Source: Sideroxydans sp. (GTDB lineage: Bacteria; Pseudomonadota; Gammaproteobacteria; Burkholderiales; Gallionellaceae). Taken from it: 64,000 nucleotides of DNA. The stretch is taken from assembly GCA_028710605.1 (NCBI GenBank), contig JAQTTU010000009.1:97588-161587 (forward strand), in the 5' to 3' direction. The notes beneath the pieces were generated by a model. The model was not told the origin of the DNA. It saw only the letters and a list, made by a program, of their open reading frames with translations, and made no database searches. A program made the position numbers and the translations under genes. Numbering within the stretch: position 1 is the first letter of the stretch; every line of letters begins with the position of its first letter. Positions 42,748 to 51,925 of the stretch are shown piece by piece.

Positions 42748-44898
42748 CTATTCGCTGCGCAAAATGAAATTGCTCAAGGTCACGCCCTGCGCGGCAGCGC
42801 CGGAGCGGAAGCCGCCTGTGAGCGCGATGTAGGGCGAGTTCAGGGCAGGATCGAGAATGATGCAGCGCTTGATGGTGGGCGTTGTTACGTTGTCGGCGGA
42901 GACATCGTTGCAGTTGGTGCAATCCACCCATGTGCTGATCTTGACATAGGTATTGGGCGCGACGTGACTTGCCGGATTGCATGTGGCGCAGGTGGAATTG
43001 CACCCGCTGCGGATTTCCACGCGCTGGTTGTGCAGTAACGGCGTTGGAAATTCTTCAAATTGGTTGGCAGCCCAGGTAGGGTGGCTGGGGCTGTTGGTGA
43101 AGCGGCAACCGGCGGCAGTGCCGTCGCATGCAGTGGTGAGGTAGCCATTTGAGCCGGGGGCGACTCCGTGTGCCAGATTGCCGTAAGCCATAATCGCTGT
43201 GTGATTTTCTACCGGGTCGGTATCGTCTGGATTGGCAAGGGTGTTCAAGGGATTGATGTCGCGATGTACGTCTGTTTCAATGGTGAGCGATTTACCCGCC
43301 CATACTCCGCCAATGCTAGTGGGAAAGCTTTCGATAAAGGCTCCCATATTGGATGCCAAGCCGCAGATTGAAGATGGCGAACCTTGTGTTCCGTCCACAA
43401 TATCCAGAGTAATGCCGTTTCCCCTGTCTGTGCCGACACCACCATTCGTGGCGTAATTGTCTGAATTGGAAAACTGGTATTCGTAATAGGCGCGCACTGT
43501 TTTGCCAGCAAACGCGACAGTGTTGGGCAGCCAGAAACAGCCGCCGGAGGTGCCTGGCGCGTTGGCGATGGTGACGGTCTTGGCTGTCGAATCTGTGGTG
43601 ACTCCAGATCCGGCAGTAATGAAGTCACTGAAGTTTCCGGCAAAAGTAGTTTGCGACGACCCGAGTGGTGGTGGGGTAATGCAGGCAATTACATCCAATG
43701 AACGTTGTGTTCTGGCATAAGTTGTAGGAACAAGTGGTGGAGAAGTAAAAGTGGTGTTGCTGGACTGGAAATCGGCAAGCACGGTTCCTTCCAGATAATT
43801 ACCCCAGGTGTTTCTGTTGGCATTGGTGATTCTTGTTTGACCGGCAAGGCGCTCGCCTGAAAATATCACTGCCCCTTTGCAGCTTGCTCCATTCACGATA
43901 AGGCAATTGCCGCCTGATGTGCAGTATTTATATAGCAGGTTATCTTGCCATGCTTTCAGGTCTTTGGAAGCCAATGCAGCACTTGGTACTCGCCCATACT
44001 CCACGCTAACCGCGACGGTGCCTGCCGATTCGGTCGGTGGTGTAGTGGAGAAATCATAGATGACCGGATGCGACTGCGCCGAGGTCAGGAAGCTCAAGTT
44101 GTTCCTTGCGGCGTTCAGAAGGTTGTTCGCTACATACGCGGGGTTTGTTGCGCGATCAAAAATTTCACTGCTGGTTATCCATTGCCCTTGATCATTGTTG
44201 GAGTTGTTGCGGATGCTGTTGGCGGTGGACAGAGTGATTATTGAATTGGCTTTGGCGGCAGGAGTGCCTGTGTAGATGAGATCGCCACCATCAAGGTAGT
44301 TGGATGCGGTGATGTTGCCGCCGCATTCTGTGTTGCCTAGCGGTGCATGAGTTTGTGCGGCAATCACAGAGCCGGGGGCAAAGATTACAGCTAATGGTGT
44401 GTTGTGCGTGCCCGCAGCAACAAGTGAAGCCCCGTCAGCGTCGCTGATCGGGAATTGGCCAATGGCATCCCAGTTGAAGTTGTATGGTGTTGTTTTTGGA
44501 AGATCCTTAGCTCGTCCCGAAACTGCATACCACAAGCACTCACCTGTGCTGTCGCGCAATGGTGGCAGACCTAGCGTTTTCCATGGCAGGCGACCAATTA
44601 CAGAAACGTCTTGGTTTCCACAAGGTGGATCGGCAATGCCGTCGTTAGTGACATCAGGGCAAGGGAGATAGCCATAGGCTTCGTCACTTTGATGATTTGG
44701 ATTTTCTTTATAAGTGGCAGCAAACCCGATCAATGCCTGTTTCGCCTGCGCCAACACTGCGGCATTAGCTTCATTGCGTCCCGCCTCCGTGCTGCTGTTG
44801 AGCGCCTTGATAATGACGAAAGCCATTGCTGCGAGGATGAGGGCGAGCAGTACCAGCAGCGCCGAGCCTTGTTGATTATTTTTCTTCACGGAATACAT
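42748..44898 (-). CDS. Large minor pilin with a probable L-type-lectin-like domain
   Basis: A 716-residue protein. N-terminus MYSVKKNNQQG then a hydrophobic helix (ALLVLLALILAAMAFVIIKAL), PilX/GspK-like with no Phe at +1. Residues about 50-115 repeat the AKQALIGFAAT...YLPCPD...GRLPWKTLGL module of the neighbouring prepilin. About residues 415-575 resemble an L-type lectin/ConA-like jelly roll (GNFSDFITAGSG, GCFWLPNTVAFAGKTVRAYYEYQF, GNGITLDIVDG, GAFIESFPTSIGGVWAGKSL). The rest is cysteine-rich. This suggests a tip adhesin, as MshQ-type proteins do in MSHA clusters. A GTG at 44907 overlapping the previous stop is an alternative start. Confidence 0.8.
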   Translation of the reverse strand: MYSVKKNNQQGSALLVLLALILAAMAFVIIKALNSSTEAGRNEANAAVLAQAKQALIGFAATYKENPNHQSDEAYGYLPCPDVTNDGIADPPCGNQDVSVIGRLPWKTLGLPPLRDSTGECLWYAVSGRAKDLPKTTPYNFNWDAIGQFPISDADGASLVAAGTHNTPLAVIFAPGSVIAAQTHAPLGNTECGGNITASNYLDGGDLIYTGTPAAKANSIITLSTANSIRNNSNNDQGQWITSSEIFDRATNPAYVANNLLNAARNNLSFLTSAQSHPVIYDFSTTPPTESAGTVAVSVEYGRVPSAALASKDLKAWQDNLLYKYCTSGGNCLIVNGASCKGAVIFSGERLAGQTRITNANRNTWGNYLEGTVLADFQSSNTTFTSPPLVPTTYARTQRSLDVIACITPPPLGSSQTTFAGNFSDFITAGSGVTTDSTAKTVTIANAPGTSGGCFWLPNTVAFAGKTVRAYYEYQFSNSDNYATNGGVGTDRGNGITLDIVDGTQGSPSSICGLASNMGAFIESFPTSIGGVWAGKSLTIETDVHRDINPLNTLANPDDTDPVENHTAIMAYGNLAHGVAPGSNGYLTTACDGTAAGCRFTNSPSHPTWAANQFEEFPTPLLHNQRVEIRSGCNSTCATCNPASHVAPNTYVKISTWVDCTNCNDVSADNVTTPTIKRCIILDPALNSPYIALTGGFRSGAAAQGVTLSNFILRSE

Positions 44899-44903
44899 GA
44901 CGG

Positions 44904-45317
44904 TCACTTGATGACGGTGACTGCGTCCGGCGGCAGTGCCGAGGAGCGTGCGCCAGAAGTCGCGTCCAGCGTTTCGCCAACTTTTGCAGGTTTGCCGTCA
45001 ATCAGCACGCCGTCGCGGAAGACGCGAATCGGGGGCGCGCCTTCTTGTTGCGGTTTTTCGCTAACGGGGTGGCCGTTGATCCACGCCACGCTTTTATCGC
45101 CTTCGCGTTTGATGAAGCCGGAGATGAAATAAAAGGAAGATTTTTCGCCCATTCTTGTTTCCAGGCCGCTGCGCGCTGCAACCAGTTCGGCACGTTCGGC
45201 TGGTGAATAGAACACGGTGCCGAGCGGTTTACTTTCCGCCAACGCGGCGCTGCACGCGGACAGCGTCAAGGCGACGAAGCCGATGCGAAACATTCCGAGT
45301 TTTATTGCAGTTTTCAT
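44904..45317 (-). CDS. MshK-like exported protein of the pilus locus
   Basis: A 137-residue protein with signal peptide MKTAIKLGMFRIGFVALTLSACSAALA (possible lipobox LSAC). The mature part LGTVFYSPAERAELVAAR ... FYFISGFIKREGDKSVAWINGHPV resembles the MshK/PilP-like inner-membrane lipoproteins of MSHA clusters, which connect the inner platform to the secretin. Assignment rests on this pattern and gene order. Overlaps or abuts the lectin pilin gene downstream. Confidence 0.65.
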   Translation of the reverse strand: MKTAIKLGMFRIGFVALTLSACSAALAESKPLGTVFYSPAERAELVAARSGLETRMGEKSSFYFISGFIKREGDKSVAWINGHPVSEKPQQEGAPPIRVFRDGVLIDGKPAKVGETLDATSGARSSALPPDAVTVIK

Positions 45318-45453
45318 CAATCCGCCCAAAGCTACCAGCCCACTAGTGGCGGTGAGTTTACTCCGCGTGGTTGTGGTGTTCCAGTGAAAATGTTTTAGTT
45401 ATAGCGCGCTCGTTTCCAGTATTCCAGCCGGCAAAATTGGGGGCGAGAGGATG

Positions 45454-45520
45454 CTGTAGATCGCCTAAATACGGGCTTCTTCAGGCCATGCTATGCAGAT
45501 CGCCTATTGGCGCGGCTTGC
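45454..45520. repeat. Degenerate copy of the GCCCGTCAATAG element
   Basis: TGTAGATCGCCTAAATACGG and ATGCAGATCGCCTATTGGCG are pieces of the reversed element. It occupies the 241-base gap between the mshK-like and mshJ-like genes, in which I see no gene. Confidence 0.6.
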
Positions 45521-45558
45521 GGAGGCGGTGTGCGAGCAATATTTTGCTGCGCACCAAA

Positions 45559-46167
45559 TCAATTCGGCGCAGGTTCGGAGTTCGTCGGCAGCGGCAAAGA
45601 AAACAGGCGCAGGGTGCAGGAGATAGCCAGCCCTTCTTCATCCGCGCGCTTCATGTCGCAGTTTTCGATGCGATACGGGGTCAGCCATTCGGCGGCAAGT
45701 TTGTCGGCGAACGCCAGAAATTCGCCTTCATGGATGCCGGTTAATTCGATCTGCAAATCGTGACGCAGTGCTTGGGGCGGCGCATCGGTCGGGGCGGGTG
45801 AAGGGTCGTCGGTAAAAGGGGCGGGTGGGGCGAGCGCGTAACGCAGGGTGGGCGGTAGCCCGGATGCCTGATGTATCGCGTTGAACCGCTCCATCCAGGC
45901 TTCACGATCCGGCTCGCCTATCAGTCCGAGGCGGGTGAGGTGTTTGAAGTCGGCCAGGTTGGTCTCGATGGATTGGAGGTCGTTGGTAAGCACTTCAATT
46001 TCACTGCGGGTGCTTTGCAGCGCTGCCTGCTTTTGCGCCAACTCTTTTGTGGCAGCGGTGTTGAAATACGACACGGCGGCAATGCTGGAAAGCAGGAGCA
46101 ACAACGAAAGCGCGAAGACTATCAGCGCGGTTCGGGCGTGCTTGAAGATGGGCAAGTAATCTTTCAT
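45559..46167 (-). CDS. PilO/MshJ-like pilus assembly protein
   Basis: A 202-residue inner-membrane protein with one N-terminal helix (TALIVFALSLLLLLSSIAAVSYF), a coiled-coil (about 40-80) and a periplasmic ferredoxin-like domain, the PilO plan. It overlaps the PilMN-like gene upstream by ATGA and has GGAGA before the ATG. With the PilMN-like protein it should form the inner-membrane alignment complex. Confidence 0.78.
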   Translation of the reverse strand: MKDYLPIFKHARTALIVFALSLLLLLSSIAAVSYFNTAATKELAQKQAALQSTRSEIEVLTNDLQSIETNLADFKHLTRLGLIGEPDREAWMERFNAIHQASGLPPTLRYALAPPAPFTDDPSPAPTDAPPQALRHDLQIELTGIHEGEFLAFADKLAAEWLTPYRIENCDMKRADEEGLAISCTLRLFSLPLPTNSEPAPN

Positions 46168-47597
46168 GGTTTCTCCGTGGGGGCGGAGGGCGGGGTTTTC
46201 CACGGGATGCTGAGACACCATTGATCCGGCGTTTCATCGGTTGTCCCGGTTCCGCCTTTGATTACGGCGTTGCGCGAAATGCTCAACGGGTCTTGCTGCA
46301 CGTTTACGCCTTTTATGGATTTCAGCGAGGCCAATATTCGTTTGCGCGCATCGGTTTTTTCGCGTGATGTAAGCTCAGCGGGCAACACGATCTTGAATTG
46401 GATTTCCGCATGGCGCAGTGCGGCATCGGCGGCAGGCTCGTTACCGGATGGCACGCCTTGTGTGATCGTGCCGTTGCCGCAAGCGCCAGTGGGATCTTGC
46501 AATAGCTGGAAAGTGAGGTCGCTGATGCGCGCGGTCGGGGAACTGGCAATGGCGGAAGCGGCGACTTGCAGGAAGTCATCGGCTCCGGGAGCGCTGCTGA
46601 TTTCCGTTGTTTCGAATTGCGTGGCGCGCCGCACCAGTTCGGGGTCAGCTCCCGATGCCTTGATGAGTTCCGCGAGATGATCGCGTTGCGCCGTTACGCG
46701 CTGGATGTCGGTTGCGATGGTGTTGTCCCGCTCATGCAAGTCGTACAGCCCGCGTATTTCCCCTTCATTGATAAGCAGGGCTGTTGCAATGCTGGCCACA
46801 GTCCCGAGGTAGGCGAGCACGCGCAGGTTGTCGGCAAAGTGGCGCGCGCGCGATGCCAGCGGTGCGAGCTGGCAGGGCGGTGAGGTGATGAGGAATTCAA
46901 AAAGAGCGTGCCGCCAGCCGGACTCACCTTTGGGGGCGAACGCTTTCGGCGGGGACTGCAAGGGGATTCCGGCATTGGTCAGGCGTTCTCCCAATGCCGA
47001 ACTGTCGCCCAGATACAGCAGGGGCAGCGGCCTGCCGCGTTCGAGGACGCGCTGGTTTTCAAGATATTGCCGGGTGAGCAGGATTTCGTTGGTGTCGCTT
47101 GCGGCATCGTGCTGCACGCAGCGGGTCAACACCGGAATACGGTTTTTCATCACCACGATGCGTAACTGGTACTCGCTGGGCAGCGCCAGCATGACATCGG
47201 TCTGTACGTGTTTTCTGGACATCAGGGTGAGCAATGCGGCACTGCCCCAGATGCCGACCAGGGTGGTGTCCAGATTTTCGAGCGCGGACTCCAGATCTTT
47301 TGTGGTGACGATGCCGTTCAGCATCATCTTTCCGGGCTTGAGCAAGTTACCCGATAGCGGGAGCGAAGTTCGATACTGGCTTCCCTGAAAGGCGGCGAGC
47401 AGTTTGCGCTCGACATAGCTGCTGCGATCACTGCCGAACAGGTGCGGCATGTCGAACACTTCCAGCGTTTCTTCCGGCAGATCGAACAGCACCCACAGTT
47501 CGTCTTTCGCCGTTGGCGCAGCGGAAAGTTTCCATTGCCCTTTGTCGCGTTGGAAAAAACGCGAACCGGAGGAGTCGATGAGCAGGACGGTTTTCAT
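46164..47597 (-). CDS. MshI-like (PilM/PilN-type) pilus assembly protein
   Basis: A 477-residue protein. N-terminal half: cytoplasmic actin-like PilM/GspL fold in outline (LLIDSSGSRFF, LESALENLDTTLVGIWGSAALLTL). A membrane helix follows at about 262-282 (VLAYLGTVASIATALLI), then a PilN-like coiled-coil and periplasmic domain. The fusion of both parts matches MshI of MSHA systems. Precedes the PilO-like gene with ATGA overlap. No strong Shine-Dalgarno. Confidence 0.75.
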   Translation of the reverse strand: MKTVLLIDSSGSRFFQRDKGQWKLSAAPTAKDELWVLFDLPEETLEVFDMPHLFGSDRSSYVERKLLAAFQGSQYRTSLPLSGNLLKPGKMMLNGIVTTKDLESALENLDTTLVGIWGSAALLTLMSRKHVQTDVMLALPSEYQLRIVVMKNRIPVLTRCVQHDAASDTNEILLTRQYLENQRVLERGRPLPLLYLGDSSALGERLTNAGIPLQSPPKAFAPKGESGWRHALFEFLITSPPCQLAPLASRARHFADNLRVLAYLGTVASIATALLINEGEIRGLYDLHERDNTIATDIQRVTAQRDHLAELIKASGADPELVRRATQFETTEISSAPGADDFLQVAASAIASSPTARISDLTFQLLQDPTGACGNGTITQGVPSGNEPAADAALRHAEIQFKIVLPAELTSREKTDARKRILASLKSIKGVNVQQDPLSISRNAVIKGGTGTTDETPDQWCLSIPWKTPPSAPTEKP

Positions 47598-47644
47598 TTG
47601 GTATTTTTCTGAAATAAATCCAAACCAAATCCATTAGATGCAAC

Positions 47645-47745
47645 ACTCCCTCCCCCTTGCAGGGGGAGGGGAGGGGTGGGGGTGGAAATGTTGCCGTTCC
47701 TCGACTCTACCCCCATCCTAGCCTTCCCCCTGCAAGGGAGAAGGA
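47645..47745. repeat. CCCTCCCCCTTGCAGGGGGAGGG inverted repeat inside the pilus locus
   Basis: CCTCCCCCTTGCAGGGGGAG at about 47648 is matched by AGCCTTCCCCCTGCAAGGGA near 47730. The copy separates mshG from the mshI-like gene by 187 bases and could split the transcript. Confidence 0.7.
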
Positions 47746-47784
47746 ACGGGTTCGGTGCTAATGATATTTTTGGACTCAAGTTCA

Positions 47785-48984
47785 TCACATTTTAATCTTG
47801 CTGATGGTGTCGTAGATCGGCCCCAGTACCGCCAGCATCACCCAGCCGATAATCAGGCCGAGTACCACGGTCAACGCGGGTTCGATCAGCGCTTGTACGC
47901 GCTGGATCGATTCGTCGATGTCGCGATTATAAAAGTAGGAAATATTTTTCAGTGCCCCGTCCAGATCGCCGGTTTCTTCGCCCACCTTGAGCATGCGTAT
48001 TACCAGTGAAGGAAACATCATCTGGCTGGCGAAACCTTGGCTGATCGGTGCGCCGTTGGCGATGCGGTCGCGCGCGCTTTCGATGGCTTCCTTGATCACC
48101 AGATTGCCGGATATGTTGCGGCAATAATCGAGACCTTCCAGTACCGGAATGCCGGTGCGGTAGGTGAGCGCCAAGGTGTCGCTGACGCGGGCGAGGATGA
48201 TTTTTTTGATGACCTGACCGATGAACGGGGCAGCCAGAATAGCGGCATGCAGCTTGTGTTGAATACGCGGATCAAGTTTGCCGACGGTCATTAGCAGAAT
48301 AATGATAACTGCCGGAGAAGGCAGGATCAGCCACCAGTAATTGACGAAGGCATCGGATACCCAAATCAGAATTTTCGTTTGCAAGGGGACGGTCTGCCCC
48401 ATATTGACGATGAACTTGACGATTTGCGGGACGATGAACACCATCAGGAAAACCACGACCGAGGTGATGACCACCAGCACGAAAGCCGGATACATCATGA
48501 GTTGTTTGGTTTTCGACGCGAGTTCGTCCTGCCATTTCAGCGAGCGTCCGATTTCCTGGATTACTTCCGGCAATTGCCCGGTTGCTTCGCCGGCGCGCAC
48601 CAGATTGATGAGCAGTTCCGGGAATACGCCGGGATTGGCGGCGAATGCTTCGGATATGCTGGAACCGGAATCGATCTTTTCGTAAATGCCGCCGCACAGG
48701 TTGCGCATGCCCGGGGTTTCCGCCGAATCGCGCAGGTCGGCCAGCACGGCCAGAATGGGCACACCGGCGCGCAGCAGCATTTCGAGTTGAAACAGGAAAT
48801 TGATGAGTTCGCGCCGTGGCATTTTGCGCGCGGGGCGCACCACGGTTTTAATGACGGTGGCCTTGATCAGTTCCAGACCGCTGTTTTTCAGTTGCGACTC
48901 AAGATCGAAATCGTTAAGCGCATCCATTTCCCCTTTGATGACTTTGCCTTCGTCGGAAATGGCGCGGTAACGGTAGATCGCCAT
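47785..48984 (-). CDS. mshG: MshG/PilC/GspF-family platform protein
   Basis: A 399-residue inner-membrane platform protein with the duplicated GspF fold: LLRAGVPILAVL ... VRAGEATGQLPEVI in the first half and TYRTGIPVLEGLDYCRNIS ... KVGEETGDLDGALKNI in the second, and three membrane helices near 170-195, 218-240 and 370-390. It recruits the ATPase encoded immediately upstream (TAATG overlap). Symbol given by locus type. Confidence 0.9.
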   Translation of the reverse strand: MAIYRYRAISDEGKVIKGEMDALNDFDLESQLKNSGLELIKATVIKTVVRPARKMPRRELINFLFQLEMLLRAGVPILAVLADLRDSAETPGMRNLCGGIYEKIDSGSSISEAFAANPGVFPELLINLVRAGEATGQLPEVIQEIGRSLKWQDELASKTKQLMMYPAFVLVVITSVVVFLMVFIVPQIVKFIVNMGQTVPLQTKILIWVSDAFVNYWWLILPSPAVIIILLMTVGKLDPRIQHKLHAAILAAPFIGQVIKKIILARVSDTLALTYRTGIPVLEGLDYCRNISGNLVIKEAIESARDRIANGAPISQGFASQMMFPSLVIRMLKVGEETGDLDGALKNISYFYNRDIDESIQRVQALIEPALTVVLGLIIGWVMLAVLGPIYDTISKIKM

Positions 48985-50720
48985 TAGACGGAAATCCGAT
49001 CTGTGAGGTCAACCACGCGGCGAATTTCGTCCAGCGAAGTGCTGCCTTCGCGCACGCGCCGGATGCCGTCTTCGGCGATTTCGACAAAGCCTTTGGACAC
49101 GGCATAGTCGTTCATTTCCTGAATCAAGGCACCGCGTGCCACCAGTTCATCCAGCCCACGGTCGAAGCGCAAAATTTCAATGATCGCCAGCCGCCCCTTG
49201 TAGCCTTCACCTTCGCAGGCCGGGCAGCCGTTGGCGCGGTAAATCGTGGACGCTTCGTTGTAATGCACTCCCAGAATAGCTTTCTCCGCTTCGTCCGGCG
49301 TGTAGGCTGCTTTGCAATGCGGACATAACCTGCGCACCAGTCGCTGGGCGACGATGCCGATGATATTGCCGGACAGGATTTCAGCATGCACGCCCAGATC
49401 GACCAGGCGCGGAATCGAGCGTATGGCCGAATTGGTATGCAGCGTGGAGAACACCTGGTGGCCGGTCATGGCGGAACGTACCGCCATTTCGGCGGTGTCT
49501 TTGTCGCGGATTTCGCCCACGAAAATAATGTCCGGGTCTTGCCGCATCAGCGAGCGGATACCTTCGGCAAAATCCAGTTTCACCGCTTCGGCCACCGAGG
49601 TTTGGCGGATCATCGCCAGCGGGTATTCGACCGGGTCTTCCAGCGTCATGATATTTACGCCCACGGTGTTCAGGTGATTCAGCACCGAATACAGTGTGGT
49701 GGTTTTGCCGGAACCGGTGGGGCCGGTGACCAGAAGAATTCCTTCCGGTCTTTCCAGCATCAGCTTGAGCAAATTCAATTGGAACTCGGTCAGTCCCAAT
49801 CCGTCCAGCGCGACCACGCTGCGTTTTCTATCCAGCACGCGCAGCACGAAATTTTCGCCGTGTATGGTCGGTTGTGCGGCAGCTCTGAAATCGATCTGAC
49901 GGCCGAACAGAGAGAGCGAAATACGCCCGTCCTGCGGCGCGCGGGTTTCGGCGATATTCATGTTGGACATAACTTTCAGGCGCACCAGCATGGCCGTCCA
50001 GTTTGGTTTTGCCAGCGAACGTATCGGTCTCAACACGCCGTCGATGCGGTAACGGATACGCAGGAAAGATTCTTCCGGCTCGAAGTGAATGTCCGATGCG
50101 CCGTGGCTCACGGCATCCGCAAACAGCGCGTCCATCAAACGCACGATGGGGTGGCTGTAGGCCACCCCCGCTTGCGAGAGTGCAAGCAGATCCAGTTGCC
50201 CGCTTTCCAGTTCGACCAGAATGCCATCGATGGAAAGTTCGCGGTCGTAGAAGCGGTCTATGGTGGCCAGCACTTCCGAGCTGGAAGCGATGCGCCACAG
50301 CGGCTTGATGCGCTTGGCCATGCCCTGGCTGGCGCGGACAAGCAATGAGACGACGGTATCGCGCGCCACGATGTCATCCGGGTTGGCGGCGGCGACGATC
50401 AGCTCGCCTCGTTCGCTGTCGTAGCTCACCGGGAACAGTGCGTGTTTGAGGGCGATATGTTTCGGCACGAAAGCCAATGCGGAGGCATCGGCGATGATGG
50501 AAGAAAGTTCGATAGACTCGTGTCCGACCGACTCGGACACCGCATCCAGCATGGCTTCTTCGGTAATGAAGCCCAGGTCGAGCAAGGCTTCGCCCAACGC
50601 CTTGCCGGTTAATTTCTGCTGTTGCAGGGCGATGTGCAACTGGTCGGCGTTGATGAATCCGCGATCCAGCAGAACATCGCCAATACGCTTGTGTTTTACT
50701 GCGGGATTGTCCGTACTCAT
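48984..50720 (-). CDS. mshE: MshE/PilB/GspE-family extension ATPase
   Basis: A 578-residue secretion ATPase. The N-terminal MshEN-type domain (IGDVLLDRGFINADQLHIAL ... LGEALLDLGFI) carries the repeats that bind c-di-GMP in MshE. The catalytic part has GPTGSGKTTTLYSVL (Walker A), DPDIIFVGEIRDKDTAE (Walker B), the Asp and His boxes, and the zinc motif CPHCKAAYTPDE ... CPACEG. Powers pilus extension. No PilT retraction ATPase occurs in the window, as in other MSHA loci. Overlaps mshN-like gene by ATGA. Confidence 0.93.
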   Translation of the reverse strand: MSTDNPAVKHKRIGDVLLDRGFINADQLHIALQQQKLTGKALGEALLDLGFITEEAMLDAVSESVGHESIELSSIIADASALAFVPKHIALKHALFPVSYDSERGELIVAAANPDDIVARDTVVSLLVRASQGMAKRIKPLWRIASSSEVLATIDRFYDRELSIDGILVELESGQLDLLALSQAGVAYSHPIVRLMDALFADAVSHGASDIHFEPEESFLRIRYRIDGVLRPIRSLAKPNWTAMLVRLKVMSNMNIAETRAPQDGRISLSLFGRQIDFRAAAQPTIHGENFVLRVLDRKRSVVALDGLGLTEFQLNLLKLMLERPEGILLVTGPTGSGKTTTLYSVLNHLNTVGVNIMTLEDPVEYPLAMIRQTSVAEAVKLDFAEGIRSLMRQDPDIIFVGEIRDKDTAEMAVRSAMTGHQVFSTLHTNSAIRSIPRLVDLGVHAEILSGNIIGIVAQRLVRRLCPHCKAAYTPDEAEKAILGVHYNEASTIYRANGCPACEGEGYKGRLAIIEILRFDRGLDELVARGALIQEMNDYAVSKGFVEIAEDGIRRVREGSTSLDEIRRVVDLTDRISV

Positions 50721-51925
50721 GGAGCGGCGTTGTTCAGTTCCAGCACGCGCTGTTGAATGGCGGGGAGGTTGATCGTGCTGTCTCCCGGCTTGGCGAGTTG
50801 GATGGTTTTCTCGTAGTAGGACAGCGCGGATACCGGCTTGCGCAAATGATCCAGCGCCACGGCCAAATTGTAGGCGTAGAGCGCGTTATCCGGCTTGAGC
50901 GAATAGGCGCGGGAAAACGATTGCTGCGCTTCGCCCCAGCGCTTCTGGCGCGCCAGCACGTTGCCCAGCGCGTAATGCGGTTCGGGCGACGAGGGTTTGA
51001 TTTCCAGCAACTGTTTCAGACGACCTTCGGCGGCCACGGGATCGGCCTGCTCTGACAGCACAAACAAGGAGGTAGCCGCCAGGACGTTGTTCGGGTCTTC
51101 GCTCAATACCTGCTGGTAATAGTCCAGCGCGCGTTCGGTTTGCTTCTGGCGTTGGGCGATGATAGCCAAGCCTAGCAGTACATCTTTTTCATGCGGATGT
51201 TGCGCGAGCGCGCCAAGATATTTCGCCTCGGCATCGGCCAAGCGGCCTTCGGTCAGCGCAACGTAGCCTTCCTTGAGAGGATCAGCACTGGCCTGCATTT
51301 GTATTTTGGGCGCTTGTTTGGCTACACGGGTAGCAGGCGTTTTTCTGGCAACAGAAGTTGCTGGAGTTTTCTCGACAACAGCAAGTGCAGGCGATTTTCT
51401 CGGAGCAGGCGCGGCAGGGATTTTTTTCGCAACATGAACCGGCGGGGGCGCGACGACCGTTTTAGCGGGACTTGGTTGAACGGCCGGTTCGTTTTGCTTG
51501 GCATTTTTTGAATTGCGAAACGCTTTGCCTTTGATGTTGATGGTTATCGGCTGATACGCGGGCGGGGCTGTCTCTGGCTGCGTTTCTTGGTCAATCTGCG
51601 CCACCGCGAGGGGGATGGGTTTCGCTACGGGTGTTGACGGGGTGAGCTGGATTTGCAGGTAGTACCATCCTCCCAGTCCGGCCACCAGCAGCGAAAGCAG
51701 GCCTCCAATCAACAACTGCGAGCTTCGGCGTTGCGGGCGCGCGGTGGCCGACATGATGGACTTGGCCGCAGCGACTCCTCCCGGATTTGCCCGCTTGATG
51801 ATGGGACGTTCGGGCGGAACAGAAGCTGCGGGGCGACTGGCGGGCGCAGCATTTTGCGGCTCAGCCTGAGTTGCGCCGGCTCCGTTCTGCTGGGCTTGTT
51901 TCAGAGCATCGAACAGTAAGCTCAC
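50717..51925 (-). CDS. mshN: MshN-like TPR protein
   Basis: A 402-residue bitopic protein. I start at the GTG overlapping the secretin stop (GTGA), giving MSLLFDALKQAQQNG, the usual MSLL.DAL opening, with AGGAAAAGG upstream. One membrane helix (LLIGGLLSLLVAGLGGWYYL, about 68-88) is followed by a long Pro/Ala/Lys linker to about 225 and four or five TPRs (GYVALTEGRLADAEAKYLGAL, VLLGLAIIAQRQKQTERALDYY, PHYALGNVLARQKRWGEAQQ, YAYNLAVALDHLRKPVSALSYYE). MshN of MSHA systems has this plan. An ATG at 51964 is an alternative start. Confidence 0.82.
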   Translation of the reverse strand: MSLLFDALKQAQQNGAGATQAEPQNAAPASRPAASVPPERPIIKRANPGGVAAAKSIMSATARPQRRSSQLLIGGLLSLLVAGLGGWYYLQIQLTPSTPVAKPIPLAVAQIDQETQPETAPPAYQPITINIKGKAFRNSKNAKQNEPAVQPSPAKTVVAPPPVHVAKKIPAAPAPRKSPALAVVEKTPATSVARKTPATRVAKQAPKIQMQASADPLKEGYVALTEGRLADAEAKYLGALAQHPHEKDVLLGLAIIAQRQKQTERALDYYQQVLSEDPNNVLAATSLFVLSEQADPVAAEGRLKQLLEIKPSSPEPHYALGNVLARQKRWGEAQQSFSRAYSLKPDNALYAYNLAVALDHLRKPVSALSYYEKTIQLAKPGDSTINLPAIQQRVLELNNAAP

